Shown here: one piece after another, positions 12,001-23,167 of the stretch | Numbering within the stretch: position 1 is the stretch's first letter | How the letters are laid out: each line of letters opens with the position of its first letter | DNA from: Neonectria sp. B-13 | Taxonomy: Eukaryota; Ascomycota; Sordariomycetes; Hypocreales; Nectriaceae | NCBI GenBank assembly: GCA_002682825.1 | Contig: NOKP01000018.1 | Span: 218,827 to 282,826, forward strand | Direction of reading: 5' to 3' | Length of the DNA stretch: 64,000 bases | Notes under the pieces: model-generated | What the model saw: only the letters and a program-made list of their open reading frames with translations | Database searches by the model: none | What the model was told of the DNA's origin: nothing | Translations under genes and position numbers: made by a program

Positions 12001-12233
12001 ACTGTGGATTGGCTTGATCATGGTAGTTCGTTTCGTATTCTTTTACCATCCGAACTCGTCCTGCTCATTGATGGCTCACCACGCTCTGCAGTGGACTGTG
12101 GTGGAATTCGGGATCTTCGAGCTGCGCCGTGAAATTTTTGTTGCGCCAGACGCAGTTCCTCCTACTTTGCAGTAACACCTGCTTCGTTCTCCTTTCTCCT
12201 TTCCTGGCTCTCTCTCCTCGAGATCCGACCATC
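9079..12233. other. 3.2-kb gene desert
   Basis: No ORF has a recognisable product. Two overlapping antisense frames of 106-130 codons near 9652-10192 lack domain signals and plausible splice partners. From about 10.3 to 11.4 kb the sequence is visibly AT-rich, with short A/T runs, unlike the flanking genes. It carries the promoters of both flanking genes. Confidence 0.5.
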
Positions 12234-14030
12234 ATGGCCGACTACCCCGAATTGTCTGGCAGCCCGTCGAGCCAGCACAGCAGGCGTCAAGCCGAAATCC
12301 TCGATCGCCACCTCCCCGATGGCTACTCCGCCGAGCCCGAGGCCAGTCTCCTTGATGCTGGCTACACGCTGGGCCCCTCCATGTCCAGCCTAAACCTTGA
12401 TCAGGCCTCCAACACCGACTCGATCGAATCGTCCCTCAAACTCCAGGGAGGCGATATGCACCGAGACATATTCAAGATCAAGGCCCGCGCGAACTCCCTA
12501 CGCCGCTCCGCGACCTTCTCCCACCACGCGTCCCCGCGCCTGAGCCATCCCGGCGACTTGAGCTACCCCGAGCAGCGGGAGCCTGGCGGGTTTCGACGAC
12601 ACCATCTGCGCCGCAGGGCCCGGCAGAGACCCGTGAGCAGCTACGGCGTCGTGGCGAGGAACTTTGTTGATTTCCTCGACCTCTATGGTAGCTTTGCCGG
12701 CGAGGACCTCGAGGACGAAGACAGCGAGGACGAGTCTGCCATCGACGGCGACGGCGATGACGATCTCGACCCGGAACAACCGCCCGAACTCAGGCCACTC
12801 CTCGCCCGTAGCAGGAGCTCACGGCGACCGCGCAGAGAGGGCGACGCCTCAGCAACCAAGACCTTCTTCACGCTCATCAAGGCCTTCGTTGGAACCGGTA
12901 TCCTGTTCCTCCCGAAAGCGTTTTCCAACGGTGGAATCCTCTTCTCGTCCATGACCCTGCTCGTCCTTTCTCTCCTGAGTTGTCTCTGCTTCCGCCTACT
13001 ACTGGACTGCCGCGAGAGGTACGGCGGCGGTTACGGCGAACTCGGCGCGGCCATTGTCGGTCCCCGGTTCCGCAGTCTCATCCTGTTCTCCATTGCCATT
13101 TCCCAGCTCGGTTTCGTTTGCGCGGGCCTCATCTTCACGGCTGAAAACCTCTGGTCGTTCCTCGATGCCGTGACTCCGGGCGACAGCAACTTGGCAGTGG
13201 GCGTCCCAGCCCTCATCGCTCTGCAGCTCATTCTCCTAGTTCCACTGGCTCTGATTCGGAACATTTCCAAGCTGGGGCCGGTCGCATTGCTCGCCGATGC
13301 CTTCATCTTGATTGGACTCGTCTACATCTGGTATTTCGACATCTCGACCATCGCCAGAGTTGGCATCGCGCCCACAGTCAGGCTGTTCAACCCTTCCGAC
13401 TTTACGCTGACCATTGGCTCAGCCATCTTTACCTTTGAGGGCATCGGACTCATTCTGCCCATCCAATCGAGCATGAAGAAGCCAGAGCACTTCCCCAGCC
13501 TTCTCTACTTAGTCATGTTCATTATCACCATCATTTTCACCTCGGTGGGAGCGCTGTGTTACATGACTTTCGGCGACGACACGAAGATCCAGGTCTTTTC
13601 CAACTTCCCGCAGGAGTCGCCGCTTGTCAACGCAGTTCAGTTCCTGTACTCGATGGCTGTCCTCGCCGGAGACCCGGTGCAATTGTTCCCGGCGGTGCGT
13701 ATCATCGAGACGTCCGTGTTTGGAGAAATGGCGACGGGTAAGAAGAGCGCGGCCATCAAGTGGAAGAAGAATGCTCTGAGAACGGCCATGGTGGGGCTCT
13801 GCGTGGGGATCAGCATCGTCGGGGCGAGCGACTTAGACAAGTTTGTCGCGTTAATTGGGAGTTTTGCGTGCGTTCCTCTGGTTTACATATATCCGGCGTA
13901 TCTTCACTACAAGGGGGCAGCGGCGAATGGATGGGTCAAGGGGGTGGACATTTCGCTCATGGCTGTTGGGTTCATCGGCATGGTGTACACGACCTTGGTT
14001 ACTGTGTATCAGTGGGCTCGGGATGCGTAA
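12234..14030 (+). CDS. Vacuolar amino-acid transporter, Avt3/Avt4 type (AAAP family), 598 aa
   Basis: This is a single exon. The ATG at 12234 (ACCATCATGG context) gives 598 residues; a longer frame upstream begins only at a GTG. The first 200 residues or so are a hydrophilic, Ser/Arg- and acid-rich cytosolic tail with a run of Asp/Glu. The Aa_trans domain begins near residue 208 (TKTFFTLIKAFVGTGILFLP) and continues through about ten or eleven hydrophobic segments to the C-terminus. The long acidic N-tail plus this entry motif is the arrangement of the yeast Avt3/Avt4 branch, which exports neutral and other amino acids from the vacuole by proton coupling. The assignment to this branch is by motif and architecture; exact substrate is not readable. 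Confidence 0.88.
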   Translation: MADYPELSGSPSSQHSRRQAEILDRHLPDGYSAEPEASLLDAGYTLGPSMSSLNLDQASNTDSIESSLKLQGGDMHRDIFKIKARANSLRRSATFSHHASPRLSHPGDLSYPEQREPGGFRRHHLRRRARQRPVSSYGVVARNFVDFLDLYGSFAGEDLEDEDSEDESAIDGDGDDDLDPEQPPELRPLLARSRSSRRPRREGDASATKTFFTLIKAFVGTGILFLPKAFSNGGILFSSMTLLVLSLLSCLCFRLLLDCRERYGGGYGELGAAIVGPRFRSLILFSIAISQLGFVCAGLIFTAENLWSFLDAVTPGDSNLAVGVPALIALQLILLVPLALIRNISKLGPVALLADAFILIGLVYIWYFDISTIARVGIAPTVRLFNPSDFTLTIGSAIFTFEGIGLILPIQSSMKKPEHFPSLLYLVMFIITIIFTSVGALCYMTFGDDTKIQVFSNFPQESPLVNAVQFLYSMAVLAGDPVQLFPAVRIIETSVFGEMATGKKSAAIKWKKNALRTAMVGLCVGISIVGASDLDKFVALIGSFACVPLVYIYPAYLHYKGAAANGWVKGVDISLMAVGFIGMVYTTLVTVYQWARDA

Positions 14031-15855
14031 TCCGGATTGGGGACCGCGGTGTGCACTGCACGTGGAAGAAGAAATACAAGGGGAGAAAAAGAGAAAACTA
14101 AAGCGGGTGTGATTGTTTGGTGTTTGCATATAGAGCATGTATTTGGTTTACACACGTATACGTACTGGGGAATTTTGTCAATTGATAGCATACGGAGACG
14201 ATTTGTAGATTGTTTAGTTGGGACCACGATAGGTCAAGAGCCATCTGAAGTTGAAGACGAAGCAGACCGAGAACGGAACCTCTGGAGTGCACGCACGACG
14301 GCATACGCCTTTTGGCGTGCTGTGAGATTAGTGGATACGCGGCACGACTGTGTGACAATTTCTGGTGCTCACCTGAGCTGTTGAGCATGCAAAGCAACAC
14401 CAGAAACACCAAAAAGAGATATCCCGGGCCGAGGCCGCAAGCGGAGGATTGAAACCTGAACCACGACAACCTCTCCGGGATTTCCTAAAGCGGACTAAAA
14501 CGAGGCACGTTACCGAACCTCGCGCGGCCGCCTCCGCCCACTTTTCCCTTCTCTGGATTTGTCGTCCGTCGGTCCCGAGATGGCCTCGATGCATCATCTA
14601 GAGGCCTATAGTCTAATTCGTGGAGCCACAGGGCGCTCTAAAGCCCCGTGTCGCCGATCGCTGCCAAACCAACGCCAATCTTCCCAGAGCGCCGGGAGCA
14701 ATCAACCCATGGGTGAAGTCCCACGAGTGCCTATCAGGAAATTGACACGATGGCAGGTGTTGAGAGTGTCTATCCTTGATTTGGCGGCCGGCTCATAAGA
14801 TGATGCAGTTTAGACTACATGTTCTACAACAGCTCTCTTATCGGTGCTTGCATGACGGTGCATCATCTCGAGAGCCAAAGCCTGATCAATCAGGCACCTT
14901 GCATCCAGAGAGTTCATCTCATGCATACCCGGCCTGGCACTTCTCCTTTTTGATACATCTCATGATCTCTGTGGCACTCAACCATTTGTCTGACCCCCTC
15001 CTAATGACGGAATCCCCCAGCTCGCATGCTCGGCCGATGCTCTCCCGGACGCATCCAGTGAATTGATTCACAACAGGCAACTAGAGCCGCCGAGTCGTCT
15101 CTATTCGTATATCCGGATCTGACAATGCTGGCCAACAAGAGACGCCCGAGTTTCTGACTGTCGGCGGGACGTCAACATCAGCAAAACCTTGACTTGGACG
15201 CTAGGGCGCCACGACCCAACCTCCACATGCCGGCCATTCCAAATCCAGAGCTGGTGCATCCCGATGGACACGGCCTGCAGCTTGCAGCGAGCATCCTGGC
15301 TACTTGGGCAAGTGTGTGTCTGTCTCCGCGTGCTCTTGTTTGTGTCGCAGCGTCGAGTTCCAGCGAGGTCATGGGATGGATCCCCTCTGGCTAAACAAAA
15401 GCAAAGCAAAGCAACGCAACACAACGCAATCCATCCATCCATACATCCATACATCGTACCAGAGAAAACTCGAGTTCCAAGCTCGGGCGCAAGGCGAGCG
15501 GGGAACTTCTCCTTGTCGATCGCACCCCGGACGTGGCCCTGAGTTTAACTGTTGCAGGAAATCCGAGGCTCGCCGGCATCGTCGATATCGTCCTAGTGCT
15601 GGCTTCGCTGCAACCTCCTCCCTCTCCTACCAGAGCTTCCCTTCCTCGTGACATCCGTTGTTGACACTGCGAGCGTCTGGATTCCGGCCATGATCCTCCT
15701 TTTTTTTCACCAGGCACGCCCGGCCACGCTTGGTACATAAGAAACCTTCTTCCTCGCCCTGAAAGCGCTTGAAAGTGTGTGTGCCAGAACCATCAGCCAT
15801 CTCGCATTCAGCCCCATAATCCCTTGTCCCCAGACGCCAACGCAGCCATCGCATC
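14031..15855. other. Intergenic region
   Basis: This 1.8-kb stretch lies between two plus-strand genes. It contains only short overlapping ORFs on both strands. It should hold the 3' UTR of the transporter and the promoter of the next dehydrogenase. Small ATCC/ATAC repeats lie near 15430-15455. I see no gene. Confidence 0.5.
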
Positions 15856-16922
15856 ATGTCCAAGATCGCTCCAGTGCTAAAGACACTCTCGCAGCAGGCT
15901 CCCACCAAGGTGACGACTCAGCACACCACCGCCGCTGCCCTCCGCGCGTTGCACACCACGTCTGCCACTCGCAATGCTGCTCTTGGCCAGCGCCATCTGC
16001 TGCCCGAGTTCAGCATGAAGGACAAGGTCGTCGTCGTCTCTGGCGGTGCACGAGGTTTGGGCCTGGTCCAGATCGAGGCCTTGCTCGAGGCCGGCGCCAA
16101 AGGTTAGGCTCCCAAACAACTCATCGCCAATTGTCCACGGCTTTGTTGACCACAGAACAATAGTCCATGCAATTGATCGCCTGCCTTCGCCAGAAACCGA
16201 CCCGACCTCCAGCTTCTCCCACATCGCCAAACGAGCCCGCGAGGAGCTTGGCACATCCTTGACGTACCACCAAGTCGACGTGAGAGACGTTCCCCTGCTG
16301 AACAAAATCTTTGAGGGCATTGCCGATGAGAGTGGCCGGCTGGATGGTTTGATTGCCGCAGCGGGCATCAACCAGGAAACGCCAGCGCTCGAGTACACCG
16401 CCGAGGACGCCGACAGGATGATGAGCATCAACTTTACCGGCTGCTTCATGACTGCCCAGGCGGCCGCTCGACAGATGATTCGTCTCAAGCAGTCGGGAAG
16501 CATCTGCTTGATCGCCAGCATGAGCGGAACTATTGCCAACAAGGGCATGATCGCCCCGTATGTCGTCACCCGCCCAGTGCTCTCCCGCCACTTGCGAGTT
16601 GCCTCGCCACTAATACATGACCAGGGTTTACAATCCGTCCAAGGCTGCAGTCGTCCAACTTGGCCGTAATCTGGCTTCCGAATGGGGCCAGTACGGCATC
16701 CGCGTCAACACTCTATCACCCGGCTACATCCTGACCCAAATGCTGCGAAACCTCTTCAACGACTACCCCGAACGAGAGACCAAGTGGCCAGAGGAGAACA
16801 TGCTCAACCGCATCAGCAACCCGGAGGAGTACCGTGGCGCGGCCATCTTCCTCCTCAGCGATGCCAGCAGCTTCATGACAGGTAGCGATCTCCGGATTGA
16901 CGGAGGGCACGCGGCCTGGTAA
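15856..16922 (+). CDS. SDR related to D-arabinitol 2-dehydrogenase, with mitochondrial-like N-terminal extension, 312 aa
   Basis: Exons 15856-16102, 16164-16557 and 16625-16922 (introns of 61 and 67 nt) give 312 residues in frame. After about 50 residues rich in Ala, Thr, Arg and Lys comes the NAD(P)-binding SGGARGLG motif (about residues 62-69). It is followed by DVRD, AAGINQ in place of NNAG, a Ser in CLIASMSG, and YNPSK (Tyr216/Lys220). The C-terminal half (SPGYILTQML, ending in DGGHAAW) is of the D-arabinitol 2-dehydrogenase / sorbose-reductase group, which interconverts polyols and ketoses. The N-terminal extension (ALHTTSATRNA) resembles a cleavable matrix presequence, unusual for a polyol dehydrogenase. 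Family is certain, substrate probable, location inferred. Confidence 0.88.
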
Positions 16923-17170
16923 ATAAATACAAAATTGGTGGTGTAAAAGCAGAAGAGAAACAGGGAAAGACCTAGCCTCGTCTATCGGTCGGAAGCGAAG
17001 ACGTGGACTAGGTTGAACTCGGCTGTTTTGCATTATGGCGTCTTGTAATCATTCTGGGAGCGAGGAGAACAGGTTTGGGTACAGATCGCAATGCTCGTGT
17101 TGTCACACTTTCGTTTCATAGCAGGTAGAACAACGATCGACCTTTCTGAGTGGGAAATTCCGTCTTGTCT

Positions 17171-17813
17171 TCAGACTTCAATGGGACTGGGACTGGTCAC
17201 ATGTGAGAGAACACCCTGGCGACCGAGCTTGTCTAACAGCCCCGGGCGAATTCTGAGCCTCGCCTCGATATCCCTGTCGGCGAGACCGTGGCCGCGCAGC
17301 TTCATTGCATCCACCATGGTTCGCATGTCGAGGAACCGTCTTCCCTGTGTGCTTGCGCGTCCCATGGACTCGAAATCTTCCTCGGCTTCTTGTTGCAACC
17401 GTTGCCGGGCCTCGAGCGCCGTGAGGGTAGGGTTGCTTCTGCTGGGAGCAAACGTAGGTCCCCGGGGGGCTTGAGGTCCGAGATTATGTGAGGCGGTAGA
17501 CGAAGGGGAGTAGGTCGGGTTCGGGTCGGCCATGCCCATCTGGTGCAGGCGGCGAGAGAAGTCGCCCGGCACGAAGTCGGGGTCTACCCCGTCAGCGTGG
17601 ATAGCTAAGCTTGCGAGTCAGCGGCCCATGCTTCTGTTCAGTCGCGAATTCAGCCAACCTACCGTCGTCCTTTGCACCGCCTCCCGCAGGTCCAGCTTTG
17701 GGCTTTGCGATCGGCTGGGATCGCGGTGCCGCAGCAGGGACAGCAGATCCTGGGACGCGAGTTGGATACTTGCGTGTTGCGCCTCGTGCGACCTTGGACG
17801 ATGACGAGCCCAT
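17171..17813 (-). CDS. Small protein with C-terminal helix-turn-helix region, 194 aa
   Basis: Exons 17813-17663 and 17604-17171 around a 58-nt intron give 194 residues. The start is MGSSSSK, a possible N-myristoylation context (Met-Gly, then Ser at positions 5 and 6). Next comes a Pro/Ala-rich linker. The C-terminal 80 residues or so are helical and charged, from ARQRLQQEAEEDFESMGR through LRIRPGLLDKLG. This matches the layout of a small Pezizomycotina protein family often labelled helix-turn-helix domain-containing, whose function is unknown. Its divergent spacer carries GTAAGTAAGTAAGTAGG-type repeats. Family recall is moderately confident; nothing suggests a DNA-binding site preference. Confidence 0.75.
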
Positions 17814-18245
17814 TCTGTTGTCGCAATGAAGAAGAAACAACGATATGTCGAGCTGTACAGGGCAAGGTTGAAAATGGAGAGTGTTTGGGTATAAGGTAGA
17901 CTACGAGGTAACTTATGAGGTAAGTTGGCCGACCAAGAATAGGTAAGTAAGTAAGTAGGTGCTGCCTTTGCGATAAACCATCTTTTTCCTGGAGTCGGGT
18001 GGCAATTCTTCCGGAATGGCCGGGTCAACCACCCTAGACTACAGAGGATCTGTTGTCATAGCCACCACTGTTCAACATCTGGCAACTGTTCAATTGTACA
18101 ATTTACTTGCAGAAGTTCTTATTCTCATGCGGCATATCTTCTCATCCTACTGCAGCACCTTTTTCTTCTGCAACCGCCGCCCTGAACTGCCCTCCTCAAG
18201 CGCCAACTTTTGCGCATCCGGAACACGGCCGCCGCTTCGTGCTGC
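17814..18245. other. Spacer between two minus-strand genes
   Basis: This spacer holds the promoter of the 194-aa gene and the 3' region of the mannanase. A short GTAA/GTAG repeat lies at about 17941-17960. I see no coding sequence. Confidence 0.55.
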
Positions 18246-19715
18246 TCATTTCGATGGGATCGCACCGACATGGTCTGTTACCAAGCACGTCCAGACGTCG
18301 CTACCATAGTAGATGGTATTCCCGTCGTTGTGGCTCTGTCCAGTGCTGATGGTGTCACCAAACTGCCAAAATGCGTCGCCTGCAATCCCATCCGCGGCCA
18401 GAGACGTTGCCTGCCAACCCTTCTCGATTGCGCACTGGTCGTGGGTCATTCCATCTGGATCCGGGACGTTAGCCTTTTCATCTTCCGACTCTGCAGTCCG
18501 TAGCCGATACTTACACTCCTCAAAGAAACATGGGATGCCATGCTCCACGCAGAGTGCGGCATGGGCTTTAACCCAGCCGTTGCCCCAGTCGGTAGACACA
18601 CCCCCTGGTTATCGGGCACCGTCAGCTCAAGGTCCAAGGGGGATAAAACTCCACGGCGAACTTACAAGAGTCGGGATACAAGTGGAACGTGGCAAAGTCG
18701 AGGGTGTCGATGGTTAGCATCTGCTCCCAATCCACGCCTTCGCCGTACGTGTAAGGATAGCTGCCGTCTCCCGGAAGACCGAAACCCTCGTCTCCAAGCG
18801 TCACGAGATGGTCCGGGTCCAAGGACTTGATGTACTGGGAAATCTCTGTCCCCCATTTGAAGATGACATCCGTACTACAGCCATTGCAGCGAGGCTCGTT
18901 CGCCAACTCCCAGGCAAGGATGGCACTCGAGTCTCTGTACCGGCTGATGACAGCGTCGATGTATTTGCGGTACTGGGTCTGCGCTTGCGTGTTGGTGAAC
19001 CAGCCGGCGTGATCGCCTCCGAAGGCATTGATGTACGCTTTCATGCCGCCGTAGTCGTCCCAGTTGTTGACGAAGTTGATGATGAGTTTCACGCCGTGGT
19101 TCTCGGCGGCTTCCACGATCCAGTCCAGACGCTGGAGTCCGTTGGCGCCCGTGTTGATCTCCGAGCCTGACGAAGACAGGTATTGGAACCAGACTGTGCT
19201 GTCACTGGGCTTGGAGTTGACGTCGTTGAAGCCCCAGACTCGCAGAATCTTCAGGCCCGACGACTCCAGATGGGCCATGACCGTCTCGGCATCGCTCTTG
19301 AGAGGGAGGAAGCTGCACCAGTAGCAATTGGTACCGGCAAAGTACTTCGTGACACCATCGATGGTGAATTTTGTTCCACTCGTCGACGGGAACTCAGTTG
19401 ATGCTGGCGGGTTAGAGGCCGTCGAGGTGGACGTCGGGGCCACAGTCGACGTCTTCAGCGTCGTGCTGGGCGAGCTGCCTGTCCCTGCAAGCTGTGAGAA
19501 CTCAAGAACTCGGTGTTGCAGACTTGATGTGGGAACCAAGGACACTTACCCGGAATGCATTGAGAGTAAAAGTCATTGTAAGCATGGCAGACGGCGCCGG
19601 CAACACATGTCGTAGAGCCAGTCCATGTGCTTCCGCCGCATTGGCCGTACAAAGGCGACTGCGCCAACGCGGAGTGGACAAGGGAAGCGATTGCAACAGT
19701 AGTCAACTTCATCAT
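18246..19715 (-). CDS. Secreted endo-1,4-beta-mannanase, GH5 subfamily 7 with N-terminal CBM1, 427 aa
   Basis: Four exons, 19715-19550, 19484-18666, 18604-18515 and 18454-18246, have introns of 65, 61 and 60 nt and give 427 residues. A signal peptide ([18 protein letters not shown]) is followed by a fungal cellulose-binding CBM1 ([15 protein letters not shown], about residues 21-54). A Ser/Thr/Pro linker runs to about 95. The GH5 catalytic domain has LANEPRC with the acid/base Glu near residue 252. The nucleophile is one of the two Glu in FFEEYG (357/358), a motif rebuilt across the third intron. The enzyme hydrolyses internal beta-1,4-mannosyl bonds in plant (galacto)mannan. The CBM1 is N-terminal here; Trichoderma Man5A carries it at the C-terminus. 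The ATG three bases downstream (19712) is an equally possible start. Confidence 0.93.
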
Positions 19716-20709
19716 AGCGATCAACCATGCGGAATGCTGAGACAGTGGTTAAGAAACTCACATATAGCCTTATCCGAGGGCTTTTATATCTGCCATTATT
19801 CCGGGGTTCTGAATCGTCACGGAGCCTGGTGATCCGCCGGCTGTGAGCATGTGGTTGATCGTTTTGGGAATCCCCCGTCAAGCTACACCACCGAGCACAA
19901 ATACGCCTCCATGTGTTGGCAACACCCGCGGTGGCGATCCCGAGCTTCCTCAGCGACGTAATTGACTAGAGCACCTGCAATACCATTTGGGAAAGTGTCC
20001 GTCGGTAGATTACATGGTTGGCCTGCCCGACGATCAGCCCATAGGACCACGGAACGTGAGGTCCCGCGATCTTCAACACCCGCGGGGAAACCCACAAAGC
20101 ACTCTACATGGTGCACCTCGGTGGATCTAACGTTGATGGCTTGATCCGGCAGTATTTCTACCGCCAAGCTCCAGGTTCCTTTGGAGTTTGCTGGATCAAT
20201 ACGCGCACCTCACCATGTCTTCGCAACTCGTCCCATCGGGCCGCCCTCCCGCACAAAGCGACACGGTTCACACACTCAACCCTAGTTGCGCACTTCATGC
20301 CTTGTAATGCGAGTCATCTAGGTAGACAATTCTGCCCTTTACCACATGGGGTTCATCTTCGGCCCAACTTCCCGTCGACCTATTCATCATCCAACATTCG
20401 CGGTACATCCACACAGCAGGATGAAGCCACTGAACCGATGACCAAATCTCGGCATATAATCTTCCTATTCAATACTCTAAGCGCGCAATCTACCTCGGAT
20501 GCAGGAGCAATTGTGCCATGATTTCCGCCGTATTACCATTACCCCTCAACATCTAAACCACCCAACCAATCAATACGAAGAAACATTACCGGAGCTGCAG
20601 TCAAAGGCATACATGTATAGTGCGAAAGCTCCCAGCTGACAAGGGAAGTGTGCCAAGGAACCTCCCCTCGTCGCCTGTTCATCATATGGGACGCAATAGC
20701 TTTCTCCGT
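19716..20709. other. Spacer upstream of the mannanase
   Basis: About 1 kb holding the mannanase promoter and the 3' end of the next gene. No ORF looks real. A GCGGGG hexamer at 20082-20087 fits the loose carbon-repressor consensus SYGGRG, but such sites are frequent by chance. Confidence 0.45.
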
Positions 20710-21803
20710 CTAGAACCACATTGGGTCCTGTCCGTTTCGGAGAGCTGACTTATACTCCGGCTCGGGATCCAACCGAGCCTCGCGATCAGGAGGATTAATC
20801 TGGCACAAAGCGTTGTGGTCGGCAAAGCCAAGAAATGATCCACTTGGCCCAGAAATTGGCGTGCCGCACATGGTCTCCCCGTCGTGGTTGGTCTTCTCGG
20901 GGTCAATCGCTCCGCCGGTGAACATATTCCTCTAGAAATATCCATAGGCGGGGTTGTAGACACGGACGGCAACCTTTGCGATATCCCCCGTGGTGCGATT
21001 GACATTGCAGAGGAAATCTCCGATCTCGAAAGGGCCTTGTTGCTTGTGGAATGCAAGATGTCGCGCCATTCGAATCTGCCACTGGAGGCACCCGTTCTCT
21101 TGAAGAAGCTGTGAAGCCGACGGAGGCCCTGGTGGAAAGACCGCCTTGGTCCAGTTCGTTGGTGAGATGGGGTCACGATAGTGTTTCTCCTGTTTCGCAA
21201 AAGCGGCGAGAGTCGCTGCGTTCATCTTCTGAAGGTCGCTGAGAGAAGTAGTGTATGGAAACGGCTTAGGCCGAGCGGACTTAGTTATCTTAGAGGGTCG
21301 ATGAGAGGCCAGTGGCTTAGTAGATTGCCTCGTTTTGCTGCTCTCTGCCCGATGACGAGCTCCCTGGTCGCTACGTCGCATAAACCCTTCGTTGAATTGG
21401 GCTGGGGGTGTCGTGGCCGGAGCCTTGAGGCCACGTTGAAACGAACTATTGCCGAGCAATGGACGGTTCAAATAGGGCAGTCGATTACCAACAAACTGAG
21501 CACCGGGAGCCACAGGAGAAGACTTGTTTGGTGTTGGCAAGGCAGACACACCGTCTACAAATTGATATTGTCAGCACATTTGTAGTTACGAACGAAACAG
21601 GTTGTTGGGTATGTACCCTAGAGTGTGTTATTGCTAAACTTGGGAGTTCTCGCCTCGGAAATGGGAGGTTTTGCCTTCTTGAAGCGGTCGTTAGCCAAAC
21701 GCAAAATATTTTAATGGATGTGGCGATGCCTCACCATTAGAAGGGGAGTTTGAGCGTGAACCCCGTTCTCAGAGAGTGATTCGGTGCTCCTGGCGTCTGC
21801 CAT
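20710..21803 (-). CDS. Uncharacterised gene with an in-frame TAG; possible pseudogene or mis-split gene
   Basis: A long minus-strand frame runs from an acceptor-like site (TTTGTAG) near 21556 to a TAG at 20934-20932. It then continues in the same frame for another 73 sense codons to a second TAG at 20712-20710. Both parts look coding. The first is Pro/Ser-rich, then has TNWTKAVFPPGPPS and FEIGDFLCNV ending VYNPAYGYF. The second reads MFTGGAIDPEKTNHDGE and ends in NGQDPMWF. The upstream start may be the ATG at 21803 (CCCGCCATGG context, with a GTGAGG donor after 23 codons), but I could not join it to the main exon in frame. The interruption may be a true nonsense mutation, a weak intron, or readthrough. 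No family is recognised. Confidence 0.45.
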
Positions 21804-23167
21804 GGCGGGAGACTGGACCAGCCTGGCCTTTGAGGTCTCCGTTAAAGAAGCCGACGGCGGCACAATCATCGAAATTCCCACCATCATGTCCGTTGATTGT
21901 CGAATTGGAGTCGGATTCGTGTTCGTGGTCAAATCGTGAAGAGCCAAAAGGTGTAGAGAGGGAGAGGAAAGGATGAAAAGGCTTGCATTCGGGAATTTCT
22001 GCGAGGGGGAGAGAAAATACGAGGCCGAGTCATGTCCAACTCACCTTTCGCTCATTCACTCCTCAAGTGGCGTGAAGTGCCTCGCAGGCTTGACAGCTGC
22101 CAGCTCGACGGCCCCCCGCAAAACAGGTCTTGTTGAATTCAAGGTGAGAAACAACCGAGCCAATCTTTCATATTTCTGCATTGTCCTTTGCTGTCCCGCG
22201 GACCTCTTCGGCCTTTGGTTTTGACTGGAAACAGGCATCTCGTCCCAAGCTTTAAACGAGCACGGGCAGTGGCATCCTCGGCAGCAAGCGTGTTAATTGG
22301 CCGTGGTGGTGCTCAAGCAAGCCTTTCGTTTAGCGGCAAAAAGTCAGTTATTCACTCCAGGCATATTCGTCCTCCACCATTATTGGATAGGTAGCGCAGA
22401 ACATCACCGCAGCACGAGAAAGAAGAGGCAAAGGAACCAATTGGTTCGTGGTCATATTCGATTAAGTCATTACATCGTTAAGATGTGCCATTATGGGTAT
22501 ACGGTAAGCATGGCTAGGTAAAAAGCCGAAGGCACACTCTGCTCGCACAACATCTTGGCTCTAGCAGGGACCCCTCCGCAACTGATTGCCCCCGAGCATC
22601 TTGAAACAATCAGTGGAGACCGAAGCCAAAAATCCCAACTCAGGTCAACGACTGAAGTTATCTAGTCGGTCCGGACTGATTTGCGTCAATCCAGGAAGAA
22701 TTGGTGACTGGCTGGAGGAGACGAAAGCCTCACGTGGTTATGGTCAACTGGCTATCTAGGCTGGTATAGCCAAAGGTCAAGCAATGAAGGGAAACCCACC
22801 ATGCTCGCCAAGGAAACACATCAGCCGGAATCTGCAAGTCGAGCCTGCGAGCGCTTCCTGTGGTAAAAATGCCACTCCATATTCAAAGAAGCAATTGGCC
22901 ACAGAATTGTTAATCTCAGTAGCGGCATTTCCGAACGCTTCGCATTTGAGATCCGTTGCTCGGATAGATACCCTCACATGACCAGGGGAGAGCCTTCCAC
23001 ATATTGCGACAGACCATTGCCATGAACAATGTTCGCAGCCTGCATCTAGTCAAGATTGTTGGGTCGGAGCCAGAAGAAGAGTGGCAGCGGAGTGACAATC
23101 GGACTTCAGCTTGTTGTTGAGTTTGCACTGGCAACAACCTCGGATCAAAGGTATGGAACGACCAGAA
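21804..23167. other. Intergenic region
   Basis: This 1.4-kb stretch holds a possible promoter and 5' UTR for the interrupted gene and the 3' region of NOG2. ORFs are under 85 codons and unsupported. Confidence 0.5.

Noticed and set aside
12129..12233. Hydrophobic N-terminal extension of the amino-acid transporter
   Set aside because: It starts at GTG; the ATG at 12234 has a good context and gives the family-like acidic cytosolic tail.
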